Positions 14,605 to 24,224 of a stretch of 38,225 nucleotides of DNA are shown piece by piece. The DNA comes from Candidatus Saccharimonadota bacterium (GTDB lineage: Bacteria > Patescibacteriota > Saccharimonadia > Saccharimonadales > Saccharimonadaceae), in the NCBI GenBank assembly GCA_017418275.1, contig JAFONX010000009.1:1-38225 (forward strand), read 5' to 3'. The translations under genes were made by a program, and so were the position numbers. Position 1 is the stretch's first letter, and the number at the start of each line of letters is the position of its first letter. The notes under the pieces were generated by a model, which worked only from the letters and a program-made list of their open reading frames with translations, searched no databases and was not told the origin of the DNA.

Positions 14605-17319
14605 TTATGATCTCATATTAATCCGTTGTGTTATTACGTCACAGATAGATGTAGCACTATCAGACTGTTGTTGTAGCGCCTTTTTCGCATCATTATCAGT
14701 TGTAGCACTTATTAACGTTTTCGACTTTTGCCTGATAGCCTTATCCATATCTTCCATCACACCACGCATAATCTCGTTGCGCGCATTAGTCAATTCCTTG
14801 CCGTTCAAGCCTTTCCTACGCAAAATTTCATCCAGCTGGGCATTCGCAGCTTTCGTAATTGCCTCCATCCGCACAGTGTCGCAACCACTAGAATTCGTAA
14901 GTGCTCCCAGAACGCCATCATTGCCTCCTGGTCGCGTATGCTCATCAAGAAAGGTTTCCTTGAAGTTATCGCGAAACTTTTGCTCAACAGCCTCTTTCGC
15001 AATACCATCATAGTCCGTAGCCGGCTTGAGCTCTGCACGGTCAGAGCGAATCGTCCTAGCCGTCTCTGCTTCGACCGCAGTTCTACGAATATTCTTAATA
15101 TGCTCAAGATTTGCTACTTGCTCTGGAGACATCGTAGACCGTATTACCGCGCTATCCAAGGCGCCCTCAGCCAGAGCAAGCGCCTTAATCGTGCGCGAAC
15201 TGTGTAGCTCCTTAGGATCTCCTTCGACCTTCGACATAAGATCTTCAACAACACGCCTCTGCGCAGATAAATCCATTTCGGCAAGATGCTTTGGCGAGAG
15301 GCCATCTAATTGTCTTTCCGTAATAGCAAAGTTCTTATCCACGCCCAAATCACCAACGTTTAAGGTGCCGTTATCATTACCGTCTTTCAAAATCGCGTTA
15401 ATCTTATTACTAAGAATTGGGTTTTTCTTTTTAATCGAATTTAGCTCAGCCGGCGTCATACCATTAGCAATCGCTTTTATTGCAGTAACATTTTCTTGTA
15501 CTTTTTTGTCTGCCAATAAAGCCTCGAGTGCATCACGGCCAGCCGCACCGTCCGCCACCAATGCGGATGTATAGGCGCTCAACTGAACCGGATTCATTGT
15601 TTTCGGATCGGCGGCCATTTTCTTCATAGCATCACTAACCTGCGTCACGTTAAGGTTATCGTTTTTAATCTGTGCGCGCCAAGCCGCAGTTTCAAGGTTA
15701 CGTTCCTGATTTCCAATATCCGCAAAGCGAGCGTCTGCCATTTTTTTCTTTTTAGCACGAATCGAAGCTTTAACGCGTGAAAGCTCACCCGCAGAAGTAT
15801 GTTCTAGATCCGTACTACCCGCTTTAAGATTCGGATTTTTTACCTTTGCACGATAAAGACGTTGCCCCTTAAGCATACCTCTGCGAATTTGAAGATCCGT
15901 AAGCGGTACGGAGACTTTTTCATACTCGTTACTCGTAGGGTTAAAGACATAGAAATTGCTGCGTTCATTTTTCTCCACATCCTTTAACTTCTTTTTATAG
16001 GCGTTCGCACGGCGCTCTTCAGACTGAATACGCACGGCATTCTTGATATATGGCGCGTTAGGGGAAAGCTTATCTCCAGCTCGTAGTGTAGCATTATAAG
16101 CACGCTTCACGAACTTCGTCGCCTTATTGTCGTTAGCGTTGATTATTTGCTTCTTCGGCGTAATTTTGTTACCAAAGCCAAGCCACGAGCGCTTATAGCC
16201 CGCACGCGCAAGTTGTATATTCTGATCAGAACGACGCTCCAAATCTGTCACCCAGCGATGCCTACGAAATGCGCCCCGTCCATTCTTCTGTAGAAAACCG
16301 TTTAATCTTGCCATCGCACTCTCGGCCGCGCCTAGAGACTTCATCATCACGGAAGGAATTAAGAAATATGGTACGGTCGCAATCAGCAAAAAGCTAAGAT
16401 TTCGCAGAATTTCAGCATAACTGCCACTATCGGTCCACGTGCCATATATCACCGCCCCCGCATAGCTGCCTCCGTATATCATAAGACTACAGATTGGATA
16501 AGCAAAAAGAATACCTTTAAACAGCGAGAACCACTTGCTAAAGATGGATTTCGTACCCGGAAGCATGTAGCATACAAATGCAATAGGCGCAAAGACCACA
16601 AGCAATATACAAAGCGCTTGGCGCACGACCGAAACCACAAAGAGCAAGCATACCGCGAGCAGAATTGCTACAAAGCCTAAAATAACTAGAAGAATAATCT
16701 TCGTACCTAGACCCTTAGCCGTAATAACAAGGAAACTCACCACGCCAATCATTAGGGTCATAAGTGCCGTACCGCCACCAGTAGTAAAGTTAATATCCGG
16801 TGGAATCGAATCAATCATTAGATCTTCAAACATTGAACCAAGCCCAGAGCCGAGGATATTCGCAAGATCAATAGCACCTTGACAGATTAAATACGAAAGG
16901 TTAACCATTACGATGCCCGCTATCATGCGCGGTAACATTTTCTTGACGCCGTAATTACTGATACCGATACCCGTAATCTGCGAAAGGACCACTACAAAAA
17001 GCAAAATTCCAAAAGCAATATTCGCTAAGCCCCGCACACTACTCCAGGCGGTATGGAGCGCGTGTCCAGGCGAGCCGATATATTCGTAGTCGAAGGTCGC
17101 CGGACTGATCTCAAGAAAAAAATCAGCAAAAACCTCATAAGCGGCGGTCATAAAGGACGCAATGTGATCCAGTGAAGTACAAGTCAAGTTTTGGAAAAAG
17201 CCATCACATTCCGGTTTGCTATACTCGCCATTTGCAGCAAAGGAACGCGGCGCGAAGACGCCAAACACCGCAACGAAAGTAATTGCAATTAGCGCCAGAC
17301 GCTTGAAAAGTTTTTTCAT
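14605..17319 (-). CDS. VirB6/TrbL-like polytopic membrane protein (paralog 4)
   Basis: This is a 904-residue protein. A signal peptide (1-29, ending SFA) and a short extracytoplasmic piece with Cys38 and Cys47 (C-x8-C, shorter than in the paralogs) precede several membrane helices. Core motifs are SQITGIGISNYGVKK, MLPRMIAG, VNLSYLICQ and AIDLANILGSG, then CYMLPGTKSIFSKWFSLFK and LFAYPICSLM. From about residue 340 the chain is a very long (over 550 residues) charged helical soluble region. Its ATG overlaps the stop of the preceding MNCT gene as TGATG, with GGAGGG as ribosome site, so translation is coupled. Function is inferred only from the VirB6/TrbL likeness. Confidence 0.75.
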   Translation of the reverse strand: MKKLFKRLALIAITFVAVFGVFAPRSFAANGEYSKPECDGFFQNLTCTSLDHIASFMTAAYEVFADFFLEISPATFDYEYIGSPGHALHTAWSSVRGLANIAFGILLFVVVLSQITGIGISNYGVKKMLPRMIAGIVMVNLSYLICQGAIDLANILGSGLGSMFEDLMIDSIPPDINFTTGGGTALMTLMIGVVSFLVITAKGLGTKIILLVILGFVAILLAVCLLFVVSVVRQALCILLVVFAPIAFVCYMLPGTKSIFSKWFSLFKGILFAYPICSLMIYGGSYAGAVIYGTWTDSGSYAEILRNLSFLLIATVPYFLIPSVMMKSLGAAESAMARLNGFLQKNGRGAFRRHRWVTDLERRSDQNIQLARAGYKRSWLGFGNKITPKKQIINANDNKATKFVKRAYNATLRAGDKLSPNAPYIKNAVRIQSEERRANAYKKKLKDVEKNERSNFYVFNPTSNEYEKVSVPLTDLQIRRGMLKGQRLYRAKVKNPNLKAGSTDLEHTSAGELSRVKASIRAKKKKMADARFADIGNQERNLETAAWRAQIKNDNLNVTQVSDAMKKMAADPKTMNPVQLSAYTSALVADGAAGRDALEALLADKKVQENVTAIKAIANGMTPAELNSIKKKNPILSNKINAILKDGNDNGTLNVGDLGVDKNFAITERQLDGLSPKHLAEMDLSAQRRVVEDLMSKVEGDPKELHSSRTIKALALAEGALDSAVIRSTMSPEQVANLEHIKNIRRTAVEAETARTIRSDRAELKPATDYDGIAKEAVEQKFRDNFKETFLDEHTRPGGNDGVLGALTNSSGCDTVRMEAITKAANAQLDEILRRKGLNGKELTNARNEIMRGVMEDMDKAIRQKSKTLISATTDNDAKKALQQQSDSATSICDVITQRINMRS

Positions 17320-17990
17320 CAGAAACTCCCTCCGCCAATATTCGTGAAGCGACTAATATTTGGACGATAATACTCGAGTTCGTCACCTTGCGCTTTGCAA
17401 TGAATTTTACGATTATCACTATTATCTAGCATTAGACCGTCAGGAAATTCTAACCCCGTGCGCTTAGCGAATTGCTCTTTCGTCTCAATAAAAGATTTTT
17501 CCTTGATGACATTTTTGTCATTTTTCGCGCCGTTATATACCACAGAATATATTAAATCATCCACGTAGATTATATCCGTAACATTGTCTGCTAACCAAAT
17601 ATTACTAATATATGCTTCGTCCCAGCCATCTTTAGCAGCCACAGCATAATCCGAACTTTTCGCTTTGCCCCCTTCATAAGCCGTGCAATTCATTGCATCA
17701 TGATATTCAATACGCGCATTAAACTCTTCAACACTTATGTCGCCTGCTCCTGTATTTGAGAAGCGGCGAATAGCAAGAACAATTATGGCAAGGATTGCCA
17801 AAAAGGACCCTGCCGAAACGCCAATTATCGTTATCAAGCGTTTGCGTTTTTGCGCAGATTCATCAACCGGCACTGATGGTGTACTTGAGACTGCCTGGGC
17901 AAAGAAGTTTTGGCCAGAAAAATTACGCGTACCCGCCGTCCTGGCGCGACTCGAAGTGATATATTTTGGTTTTTGTTTATCTGATTGCAT
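17319..17990 (-). CDS. Bitopic MNCT-domain protein
   Basis: This 223-residue protein has a 50-residue cytoplasmic tail, a transmembrane helix (about 52-75) and an extracytoplasmic domain. Domain landmarks are EYHDAMNCT (Cys102), DGWDEAYISN (121-130), the DLIYSV strand, KEQFAKRTGLEFPDGL and IHCKAQG (Cys198). These align in order with the other two members. The domain is not one I can name. The gene is the first of a tight four-gene unit (17990 to 11834) and has its own extended -10 box at 18015-18023. It overlaps the following VirB6-like gene by one base, supporting a stoichiometric partnership. Confidence 0.7.
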   Translation of the reverse strand: MQSDKQKPKYITSSRARTAGTRNFSGQNFFAQAVSSTPSVPVDESAQKRKRLITIIGVSAGSFLAILAIIVLAIRRFSNTGAGDISVEEFNARIEYHDAMNCTAYEGGKAKSSDYAVAAKDGWDEAYISNIWLADNVTDIIYVDDLIYSVVYNGAKNDKNVIKEKSFIETKEQFAKRTGLEFPDGLMLDNSDNRKIHCKAQGDELEYYRPNISRFTNIGGGSF

Positions 17991-18014
17991 TTTCTGGCTT
18001 CCGGCCTTGTTTTT

Positions 18015-18023
18015 ATTTTAGCA
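18015..18023 (-). promoter_or_regulatory. Extended -10 promoter of four-gene MNCT/VirB6 unit
   Basis: The minus strand reads TGCTAAAAT, identical over nine bases to the boxes at 20829, 24188 and 26538. It lies 24 nt before ATG 17990. Confidence 0.6.
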
Positions 18024-18044
18024 CAAGCTTAATTATTCTTCTTT

Positions 18045-20822
18045 CTAACGGCTCCTAAACAATGCAATTTGCCCGACAACCGCATCGCGACTGACGCCAT
18101 TTTTAAAGCTAAAGCTCGGCGCGGAGATCTTATCGTACAGAGAGCTCATCATGACAGTATGCTGTGCTTCAAGATCTTCTTTAGCTTGCTGTGTTGGAGC
18201 GCCAGCAAGATCCGAGGCTGCCACTTTATCAAGTTCTTTAACGGCCGCTTCGAGACCAATCAAGTCGCCGCTTTCCGCATACTTTGTCGCTTTATCAATC
18301 AAGAAGACCTTATCTGTAGCACTTGCACTGGTCAAATCTCCGGCCTGAATACCATCCAAGGATGCTGGCGGATTATTCGGGTCAAAGGTATAGCTACTCG
18401 GCCTCTGCAATTCATTTGTTGCTTTCGTGTCGATTCTCGTGTTGCGTTGACTAAGATAATCATTCGCGCCATTCATTGAATCAAGCGTAACATTATTTGC
18501 AAGCTCAGGACTGGTCGTAATTTCTTCCATGGCGCGCGTATACTGCACTGAAAATTCTGTATCATAATCGGCTTCCGCGTTGGTACGTAACTGTGTTTTA
18601 GTCCAATCAGAATAGTTTTCATAGTCTGCACTAAAGTTAAAGCTAAGACCAGATTTTGCCAGGTCAAATGATGCAGGAGCACCGCTAGAGGTGCCAACAT
18701 TGTGCCCGCGACCGGCGGATGCTAATACTGCGGCAGCATATGGCGAACGACGCGCCATGCCGTCGAGCTCTTTTTGGCTGAAAACACTAGCCATAGACGC
18801 ATATTCTTCTGTCGTGTGCAAGCCAGAGCTCATATACGCTTCAATTTGAAGAACGCCCTCTTGTGTCTTGGAAAGAGCATGCACGATGGCCGCACGACCA
18901 ATGCCGTCGCCATTTTGATTAGCCTCAACAAGCATCGTGCCAAGCTGCTGAGGATCGAGCCTTTGCAGTTCGTATTCTTCTTCACGCTCCTTAATACGCA
19001 TATTCCGCTCAGAATTTTGAATATATACCGGATCCTGTTTTCGAACCTCATGATCGGCGTCAAATTTATGCCCATTCATGGCATCCTGTAAATAGCGGTC
19101 TGAACGAGCTGGACGATGGCTGTTATACCAGCCACGGAATTTGTTACGTGTTTTCTTGAATGGGCCGTGTTTCGCTTCTGGCTTATAGTGCGCCAGCTGA
19201 TCGAGATGCTTCTGGTTAGCCTTAGCCTGCAAACCTTCAGCAACACCACTTTGGCTAAAGCTACGCGAAGCTCTGTTTGTAAGGTCATTTTGTACTTTAG
19301 CAACAACAGTATTTAGTTTACCGAGAGAGTCATTAATAACTTTCGGAATAAAGAAATATGGCGTTACAGCTACAGCGAATCCGCCCAAGAGACTATATGG
19401 CGTGGTTGGTCCCCAAGTAGCAATCAAGACCTTAGAGGCAAACAGACCGCCATAGACCATAATACTCGCAATCGGAAATGCCAAAAGTAAGGCTTTAAAC
19501 AAATTAAACCATTTATCGAAAATGCTTTTCGTGTTTGGAAGAACATAGCAAATCAGAGCAACCGGCGAAACTACTACTAGTATTACAATCGCGGCACGGC
19601 GAATGCCAAGCGTAACAAAGAGCGCAAAAATCGCAATTAACCCCGCGAGCAATGCCAATATGAGCGGAATCAATAGTGCTGGATTAGTAGCAAGCGCGTA
19701 AATACCCGCTACAATCAGCGCTAGTATAACTGTCAGGTTTGCTACTGTACCCCAGCCATCAGCTGCACCCTTCACCGCAGGGATCGTTACATCTTCGGCC
19801 ATGCTCTCGATTAAACCCCCAATAGATTGGCCAAGAATATTGCTCAAATCAATTGCGAGCTGACAAATGAAATATGAAAGATTAACGAGAACAATGCAGG
19901 CAATCAAGCGTGGTAGAAGTTTTTTGACGCCATAGTTACTAATACCCATCCCCGAAATTTGCGACAAAATAATCACAAACAACAAAATCACAAAAGCAAT
20001 ATTTGCAAGATTACGAAAATATCCCCAAACTTCATAGGTCGAATCTCCAGCCGTCATACTTTTAACATCATCATCAAACTTCAGCAATTCCGGCGATACA
20101 TCGAGCGAATTCGCAATGGTACTTTCATATAGACTAGAAATTGCATCCTGCAAGCCATCGACTATTGGACAGAAAATATAGCCAATCAAGCCATTTTCGG
20201 AGAGACAAGTTGGATCCTCGTCGTCCTTATCCTCGTCCGCAATGTCATAAAAGCCAACGTCCAACGGTTCGTCATATTTGGTACTTAATTGATAATTAGA
20301 AGAACTCGCTTTCTTATCGTTACCGAAACTTATTTTATCCGTGCATTGCGCGAAACTATGGTCCGATGCAAGAAGACAAACGCGCACGGTGTACGTATAC
20401 GGACTCGAGCTAGTATCGTACGATGGCCTGCCATTCGCGACAAAATAATACATATTATCATGCGAATCGCCATCCTTTTTTACAATTGTAAACTGACTGA
20501 CCGACAATATCGTATACCCCGTATTAGCCGAATCCTCACTGATAACCTGAATCTCATCAACGCCTAATTCATAGTCCGTACCACCTCCGGCCGAAGCGCC
20601 AATATAACCTTCGACTTTAACTTTTTTGAGTTTAGTCGCGGTTGCGCGGTCAGTTTTAACATCATAAATTTTTACAGAATCAGCCGGACCATCGGCATAG
20701 ATTGGCACATTTACCGAAAAGAGCGCCAAAAATACAGACACAAGAATACTAGAGATAATACTAAGCCCGCTTTGATGCTTTAGTTTTTGTGCTAAAACAT
20801 TAAAGCCCACTCTTTTGCTCAT
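18045..20822 (-). CDS. VirB6/TrbL-like polytopic membrane protein with extra N-terminal beta domain (paralog 3)
   Basis: This is a 925-residue protein. After a signal peptide (about 18-43) it has an additional extracytoplasmic domain (about 46-190) of alternating beta pattern, including TYTVRVC, not present in the paralogs. Then comes the conserved Cys pair (Cys206 and Cys218, C-x11-CP). The membrane core follows: SQISGMGISNYGVKK, LLPRLIACI, VNLSYFICQ, AIDLSNILGQS, and CYVLPNTKSIFDKWFNLFK. A soluble Gln/Ala/Asp-rich helical tail of about 400 residues ends the protein. The extra domain suggests a role reaching furthest outside the membrane. The gene has its own promoter six bases before the ATG. 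Confidence 0.75.
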   Translation of the reverse strand: MSKRVGFNVLAQKLKHQSGLSIISSILVSVFLALFSVNVPIYADGPADSVKIYDVKTDRATATKLKKVKVEGYIGASAGGGTDYELGVDEIQVISEDSANTGYTILSVSQFTIVKKDGDSHDNMYYFVANGRPSYDTSSSPYTYTVRVCLLASDHSFAQCTDKISFGNDKKASSSNYQLSTKYDEPLDVGFYDIADEDKDDEDPTCLSENGLIGYIFCPIVDGLQDAISSLYESTIANSLDVSPELLKFDDDVKSMTAGDSTYEVWGYFRNLANIAFVILLFVIILSQISGMGISNYGVKKLLPRLIACIVLVNLSYFICQLAIDLSNILGQSIGGLIESMAEDVTIPAVKGAADGWGTVANLTVILALIVAGIYALATNPALLIPLILALLAGLIAIFALFVTLGIRRAAIVILVVVSPVALICYVLPNTKSIFDKWFNLFKALLLAFPIASIMVYGGLFASKVLIATWGPTTPYSLLGGFAVAVTPYFFIPKVINDSLGKLNTVVAKVQNDLTNRASRSFSQSGVAEGLQAKANQKHLDQLAHYKPEAKHGPFKKTRNKFRGWYNSHRPARSDRYLQDAMNGHKFDADHEVRKQDPVYIQNSERNMRIKEREEEYELQRLDPQQLGTMLVEANQNGDGIGRAAIVHALSKTQEGVLQIEAYMSSGLHTTEEYASMASVFSQKELDGMARRSPYAAAVLASAGRGHNVGTSSGAPASFDLAKSGLSFNFSADYENYSDWTKTQLRTNAEADYDTEFSVQYTRAMEEITTSPELANNVTLDSMNGANDYLSQRNTRIDTKATNELQRPSSYTFDPNNPPASLDGIQAGDLTSASATDKVFLIDKATKYAESGDLIGLEAAVKELDKVAASDLAGAPTQQAKEDLEAQHTVMMSSLYDKISAPSFSFKNGVSRDAVVGQIALFRSR

Positions 20823-20828
20823 AGTAAT

Positions 20829-20837
20829 ATTTTAGCA
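20829..20837 (-). promoter_or_regulatory. Extended -10 promoter for paralog 3
   Basis: The minus strand reads TGCTAAAAT ending six bases before ATG 20822, so the mRNA is predicted to be leaderless. Confidence 0.6.
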
Positions 20838-20864
20838 TAAACATTATATGTTTATTTTATTCAA

Positions 20865-22886
20865 TCACGGATTCCTACTTTTATCCGCAACCCCTTTAAT
20901 AATATCTGCACGTCGCACCGAAGTCTTACCCATAAGGTTGGTATCGTCAGAGATGCGTTCACAGTGTGATATAAAGGTTTGAGAGAAGGCATCGTTGCGC
21001 AATGTGAAGTTTCCAGCCTGGAAATCTTGAGGAGTAACTGCTCCGCCTGCGCCGCCTGTACTCTGAACACTTTGCTGCATCATTTCCTCCATAATATCGC
21101 CATTGAGGTTGGCAAAGTCTTCGTCCGAAAAATTATCGAGCATATCTGCCGTATACGTGCTAAGGCCAGGCGAACTGAAGTCCTCGAGCTGCGGCAGTGG
21201 CGCGCCGGAACCTGCAGGCGGATTCGCCGGCGCGTTACCCCATTGAGTTAGAGCTTTGGCAAGGCGAGGATCTTGTTTTGATAGCGTGCCCATCGCTTCC
21301 ATGGAAAGGCTACTACCCATTGCACGCTTCACATTATCCGATAATGGTGCCCGTGAACCACCGAAGCTTGCGTCCGACAAATTCTTACGCAAGACTTTTC
21401 GTCCCCCCGAGCTGCCCGCAAGCGCACGTGTAAGCGCCTTGATTTCCGCCTCCTGCATGCGCACTTCTTGCCTGCCCTTGTCTCCTTTTCCGGCAGCCTC
21501 GCTCAGTGCGTCCTGCGCCTTAGCAAGACGCTCCCCCAGAGCTTCTGGCACCTCTCCACGTAGTTTTATACGATTTGCTGCTTCTTGTTCAAGGGCGCGA
21601 TCCTCGCGATTCTGCATAAGGTCTGGGTTAGCTTTCATATTTTCAAGCTCTCGCTCGTCCGCAGCAAATTTTAACGCTGCATCTACGTGGCGATTACTCC
21701 CAAAGCGACTGCGCTTAATGTTGCCATCTTTGTCACGCTTAATATTTCCTTTACTATCCGTCTTAATACCAGACCAACGATAAGCACGATTGCGATCAGT
21801 CTTATATTTAAGATCTTTTGCCATATCACTGCGCGCAAGCCTTTGTCCTGCAAAGCCATGGATGCCTCGCTTGGCTTGCTCTGTAAACTGTGTTAGTTTT
21901 CCAATAGATCCCTTTATTACACTTGGGATGAAGAAATATGGCACAATGCAGACCAACATTGAACCCAACGCAGCAAAGAAGTTGTTGTCTCCGTCCCAAA
22001 CCTGATATAGAATTTGCGCAGCTAGCGAACCAGCGCCCATCATTATGGCCGCGATTGGATACGCGAGCAGCACCGCCTTAAACAAGCCGAACCACTTTTT
22101 ATAGACGCTATTTAACCCTGGCACAGAATAGCAAATGATTGCAATTGGCGAAACTACCACTGACAACACAGCCAATACTTGTCGTACGCCAAGGACAAGA
22201 AACAAGAAAATGACCGCCAGTAGAAGCCCGATAGCCGAAATCATGACAGGGACAATAAATACTGGACTTATTTTCATTAATACAATTACAGCGCTCAAGA
22301 GGCCAATCACGACCGCAATAACCGCAATCGTGATACCTGTATCGTTTGTACCACGCGCCACTAAAGCACTGTCTTTGACGAGATTGTCAAAGAGCGCCCG
22401 CATGCCACTACCTGCGATATTACTCATATCAACCGCAATTTGACAAATGATATACGATAAGTTCACTAGTACTGCGCAAAGTAGTATGCGAGGTAGAGCC
22501 TTTTTAATGCCGTAATTACTTATACCAACACCCGTAAACTGCGAAAGAATTACAATAAACAGATAGATCACAATCGCAATATTAGCAATACCTTGAAAGT
22601 ATTGCCAAGCAGAGAATACACTGTCTCCTGGGTCGTTCGTGCCTGTATGCGTAAAAAGCTGCGGCTTCACCTCTAGCCATTCTTGCAAAACCGTCACAAA
22701 GATATCATTTACAGTTTTCTGTACCGTATCGATCATTGGACAGCTCATCCAGCTAGTAGCCCCACCCGCGTCTAGACAAGACGACAAATCGAGCTTGCTG
22801 ACAGCATGCGCCGTACCTACCGATAACAGTAGACTCGTCACAATAAACGCCGTTGCTAGGAGCTTTTTGAAGATTTTACTGCGCAT
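20865..22886 (-). CDS. VirB6/TrbL-like polytopic membrane protein (paralog 2)
   Basis: This protein has 673 residues from ATG 22886. The upstream in-frame TTG at 22898 is less likely. It has a signal peptide (1-28, THA), then Cys37 and Cys49 (C-x11-CP, with TSWMSCPMID). The membrane core follows: SQFTGVGISNYGIKK, ALPRIL, VNLSYIICQ, AVDMSNIAGSG, and CYSVPGLNSVYKKWFGLFK. The C-terminal half is soluble and charged, with GSSGG and Pro/Gly-rich linkers. The ATG overlaps the end of the MNCT gene by 11 bp, the same overlap length as at 14004-14014. This is the smallest of the five paralogs and the clearest example of the family plan. Confidence 0.75.
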   Translation of the reverse strand: MRSKIFKKLLATAFIVTSLLLSVGTAHAVSKLDLSSCLDAGGATSWMSCPMIDTVQKTVNDIFVTVLQEWLEVKPQLFTHTGTNDPGDSVFSAWQYFQGIANIAIVIYLFIVILSQFTGVGISNYGIKKALPRILLCAVLVNLSYIICQIAVDMSNIAGSGMRALFDNLVKDSALVARGTNDTGITIAVIAVVIGLLSAVIVLMKISPVFIVPVMISAIGLLLAVIFLFLVLGVRQVLAVLSVVVSPIAIICYSVPGLNSVYKKWFGLFKAVLLAYPIAAIMMGAGSLAAQILYQVWDGDNNFFAALGSMLVCIVPYFFIPSVIKGSIGKLTQFTEQAKRGIHGFAGQRLARSDMAKDLKYKTDRNRAYRWSGIKTDSKGNIKRDKDGNIKRSRFGSNRHVDAALKFAADERELENMKANPDLMQNREDRALEQEAANRIKLRGEVPEALGERLAKAQDALSEAAGKGDKGRQEVRMQEAEIKALTRALAGSSGGRKVLRKNLSDASFGGSRAPLSDNVKRAMGSSLSMEAMGTLSKQDPRLAKALTQWGNAPANPPAGSGAPLPQLEDFSSPGLSTYTADMLDNFSDEDFANLNGDIMEEMMQQSVQSTGGAGGAVTPQDFQAGNFTLRNDAFSQTFISHCERISDDTNLMGKTSVRRADIIKGVADKSRNP

Positions 22887-24180
22887 TTTCGGCGTCAATC
22901 TCCGTCTTGTGCGCCTTCAAGGTGTCCGTGTAGCTATCAATGCCGTCACTCTTGCAGGTAATTGTCATACCCTTGAGCTTCGTGCTCTGATATTCGTCAG
23001 CTGTAAGCTTTACGTAATTATAGAAGTTATCTTCGAATCCACTCTCGAACTGTTCACGATTAACCTTGGCGGACTTTGCGACCTTCTCATTTTCACTGAG
23101 GCGATATTTTGCCGTACCATCTCCGGCCGCACGAACAGTGTTTGTTACGGACCACAAATAAGCATCTTCACCACTGAAGTAGATTGAAACCGGCGCGTTT
23201 TCCAAACCGAGACCACTCACAATAGAGCCGGCACTCAAGCTTCGCGTAGCGTCAAAATTACTTACAAAAACTTCCGTCCAACCATCATTGGCTGCTATTG
23301 TCCAAGCTTTCTCAGTCAGAAGCTCATATTCGCCATCTGTATAGCTTTGTCCGGTATATTTAGCGATATTATAATTCGCAGTACAGTTCATAGCCTGACG
23401 TTCATCGATACGCTTGTTATATTCTTCGTAGTCAATCGTTTCTTCTGTTACAACTACGACCGCCGGTTCGTCTGGCTTTTCAGTCTCGTCACCACCCTTG
23501 TTGGCATTAATAATTGAGATAACGCCCCAAATACCACCGCCCAGCAAAAGCACAACGACAATAATAATTACAATTATTAGTGGCAATGATATATCTGATT
23601 TCTGTTTTTGCGGCTTCGGCTGAATGTAAGGCTGAGGCGCCGGCATTGGCGCCGGCATTGGCGCCGGCATTGGCTGCGGCATTGGCTGCGGCATTGATTG
23701 CGGCATTGGTTGCGGAGCGGGCTGAGGGATTGGCTGCGGTGCTGGTTGGGGTGCCTCCGGCGGCAATTCTGGCTCCGGCTTTGGCACTGGTCGTGGCTTT
23801 GGCGGCGGCGCGATAGGTTCCGGCTCCGGTTCTGGCTCTGATTCGAGGATTGGTTCTGGCTCTAGATCCGGTTCCGGTTCGACGGGATTCGACAAAAATT
23901 CAAGCTCACTATCTTTTATGCCACCAAAAGAAGTTGCGGAACCACCTATGGCAATCTGTGGCTGTTCGCGTGTATTTGTAACACTAAAAGCGTTGGCGCG
24001 ATCATATGACGAAGTTGCATAAGCAGAATTATCTACCTGTTCACGCAACGCTGCAAGCTGCGGATCGTCACTCAATGAGTTACCCGAATTTAGCCTCGAG
24101 CCATCGTCCTTATCCTGATCAGCAAAAGGATTGTTCTGCCTTAGCTGTGGATTTTTACTATTTGCGCCATTATTGTCCAT
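22876..24180 (-). CDS. Bitopic MNCT-domain protein with Pro/Glu-rich cytoplasmic region
   Basis: This is a 434-residue protein. Its N-terminal 197 residues are hydrophilic and low-complexity, with a Glu-Pro stretch (101-122) and PMPQ/PMPA repeats (144-183) encoded by 12-bp DNA repeats. One transmembrane helix (about 198-226) leads to an extracytoplasmic MNCT domain. Landmarks are DERQAMNCT (Cys266), DGWTEVFVSNFDA, EDAYLWSV, NREQFESGFEDNF and ITCKSDG (Cys409). It is the largest of the three homologs. The Pro-rich arm could span or bind cytoplasmic partners, by analogy with TonB-like arms; that is inference. A TGCTAAAAT box lies seven bases before the ATG, and the next VirB6-like gene overlaps its 3' end. 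Confidence 0.7.
   Translation of the reverse strand: MDNNGANSKNPQLRQNNPFADQDKDDGSRLNSGNSLSDDPQLAALREQVDNSAYATSSYDRANAFSVTNTREQPQIAIGGSATSFGGIKDSELEFLSNPVEPEPDLEPEPILESEPEPEPEPIAPPPKPRPVPKPEPELPPEAPQPAPQPIPQPAPQPMPQSMPQPMPQPMPAPMPAPMPAPQPYIQPKPQKQKSDISLPLIIVIIIVVVLLLGGGIWGVISIINANKGGDETEKPDEPAVVVVTEETIDYEEYNKRIDERQAMNCTANYNIAKYTGQSYTDGEYELLTEKAWTIAANDGWTEVFVSNFDATRSLSAGSIVSGLGLENAPVSIYFSGEDAYLWSVTNTVRAAGDGTAKYRLSENEKVAKSAKVNREQFESGFEDNFYNYVKLTADEYQSTKLKGMTITCKSDGIDSYTDTLKAHKTEIDAENAQ
23641..23712. repeat. 12-bp tandem repeat encoding PMPA/PMPQ
   Basis: Six units of about CGGCATTGGCGC or CGGCATTGGCTG in tandem, in frame with the MNCT gene. Slippage here would change the length of the Pro-rich arm by four residues per unit. 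Confidence 0.8.
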
Positions 24181-24187
24181 ATTATTT

Positions 24188-24196
24188 ATTTTAGCA
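24188..24196 (-). promoter_or_regulatory. Extended -10 promoter for MNCT/VirB6 pair
   Basis: The minus strand reads TGCTAAAAT, ending seven bases before ATG 24180. A leaderless mRNA is predicted. Confidence 0.6.
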
Positions 24197-24224
24197 TAAA
24201 CGTCTTGTGCTGGCGACGTAACAA

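Noticed and set aside
21256-21783. Plus-strand reading antisense to a VirB6-like gene
   Set aside because: Composition (Ser/Arg/Ala-rich) is typical of an antisense shadow; no start signals.
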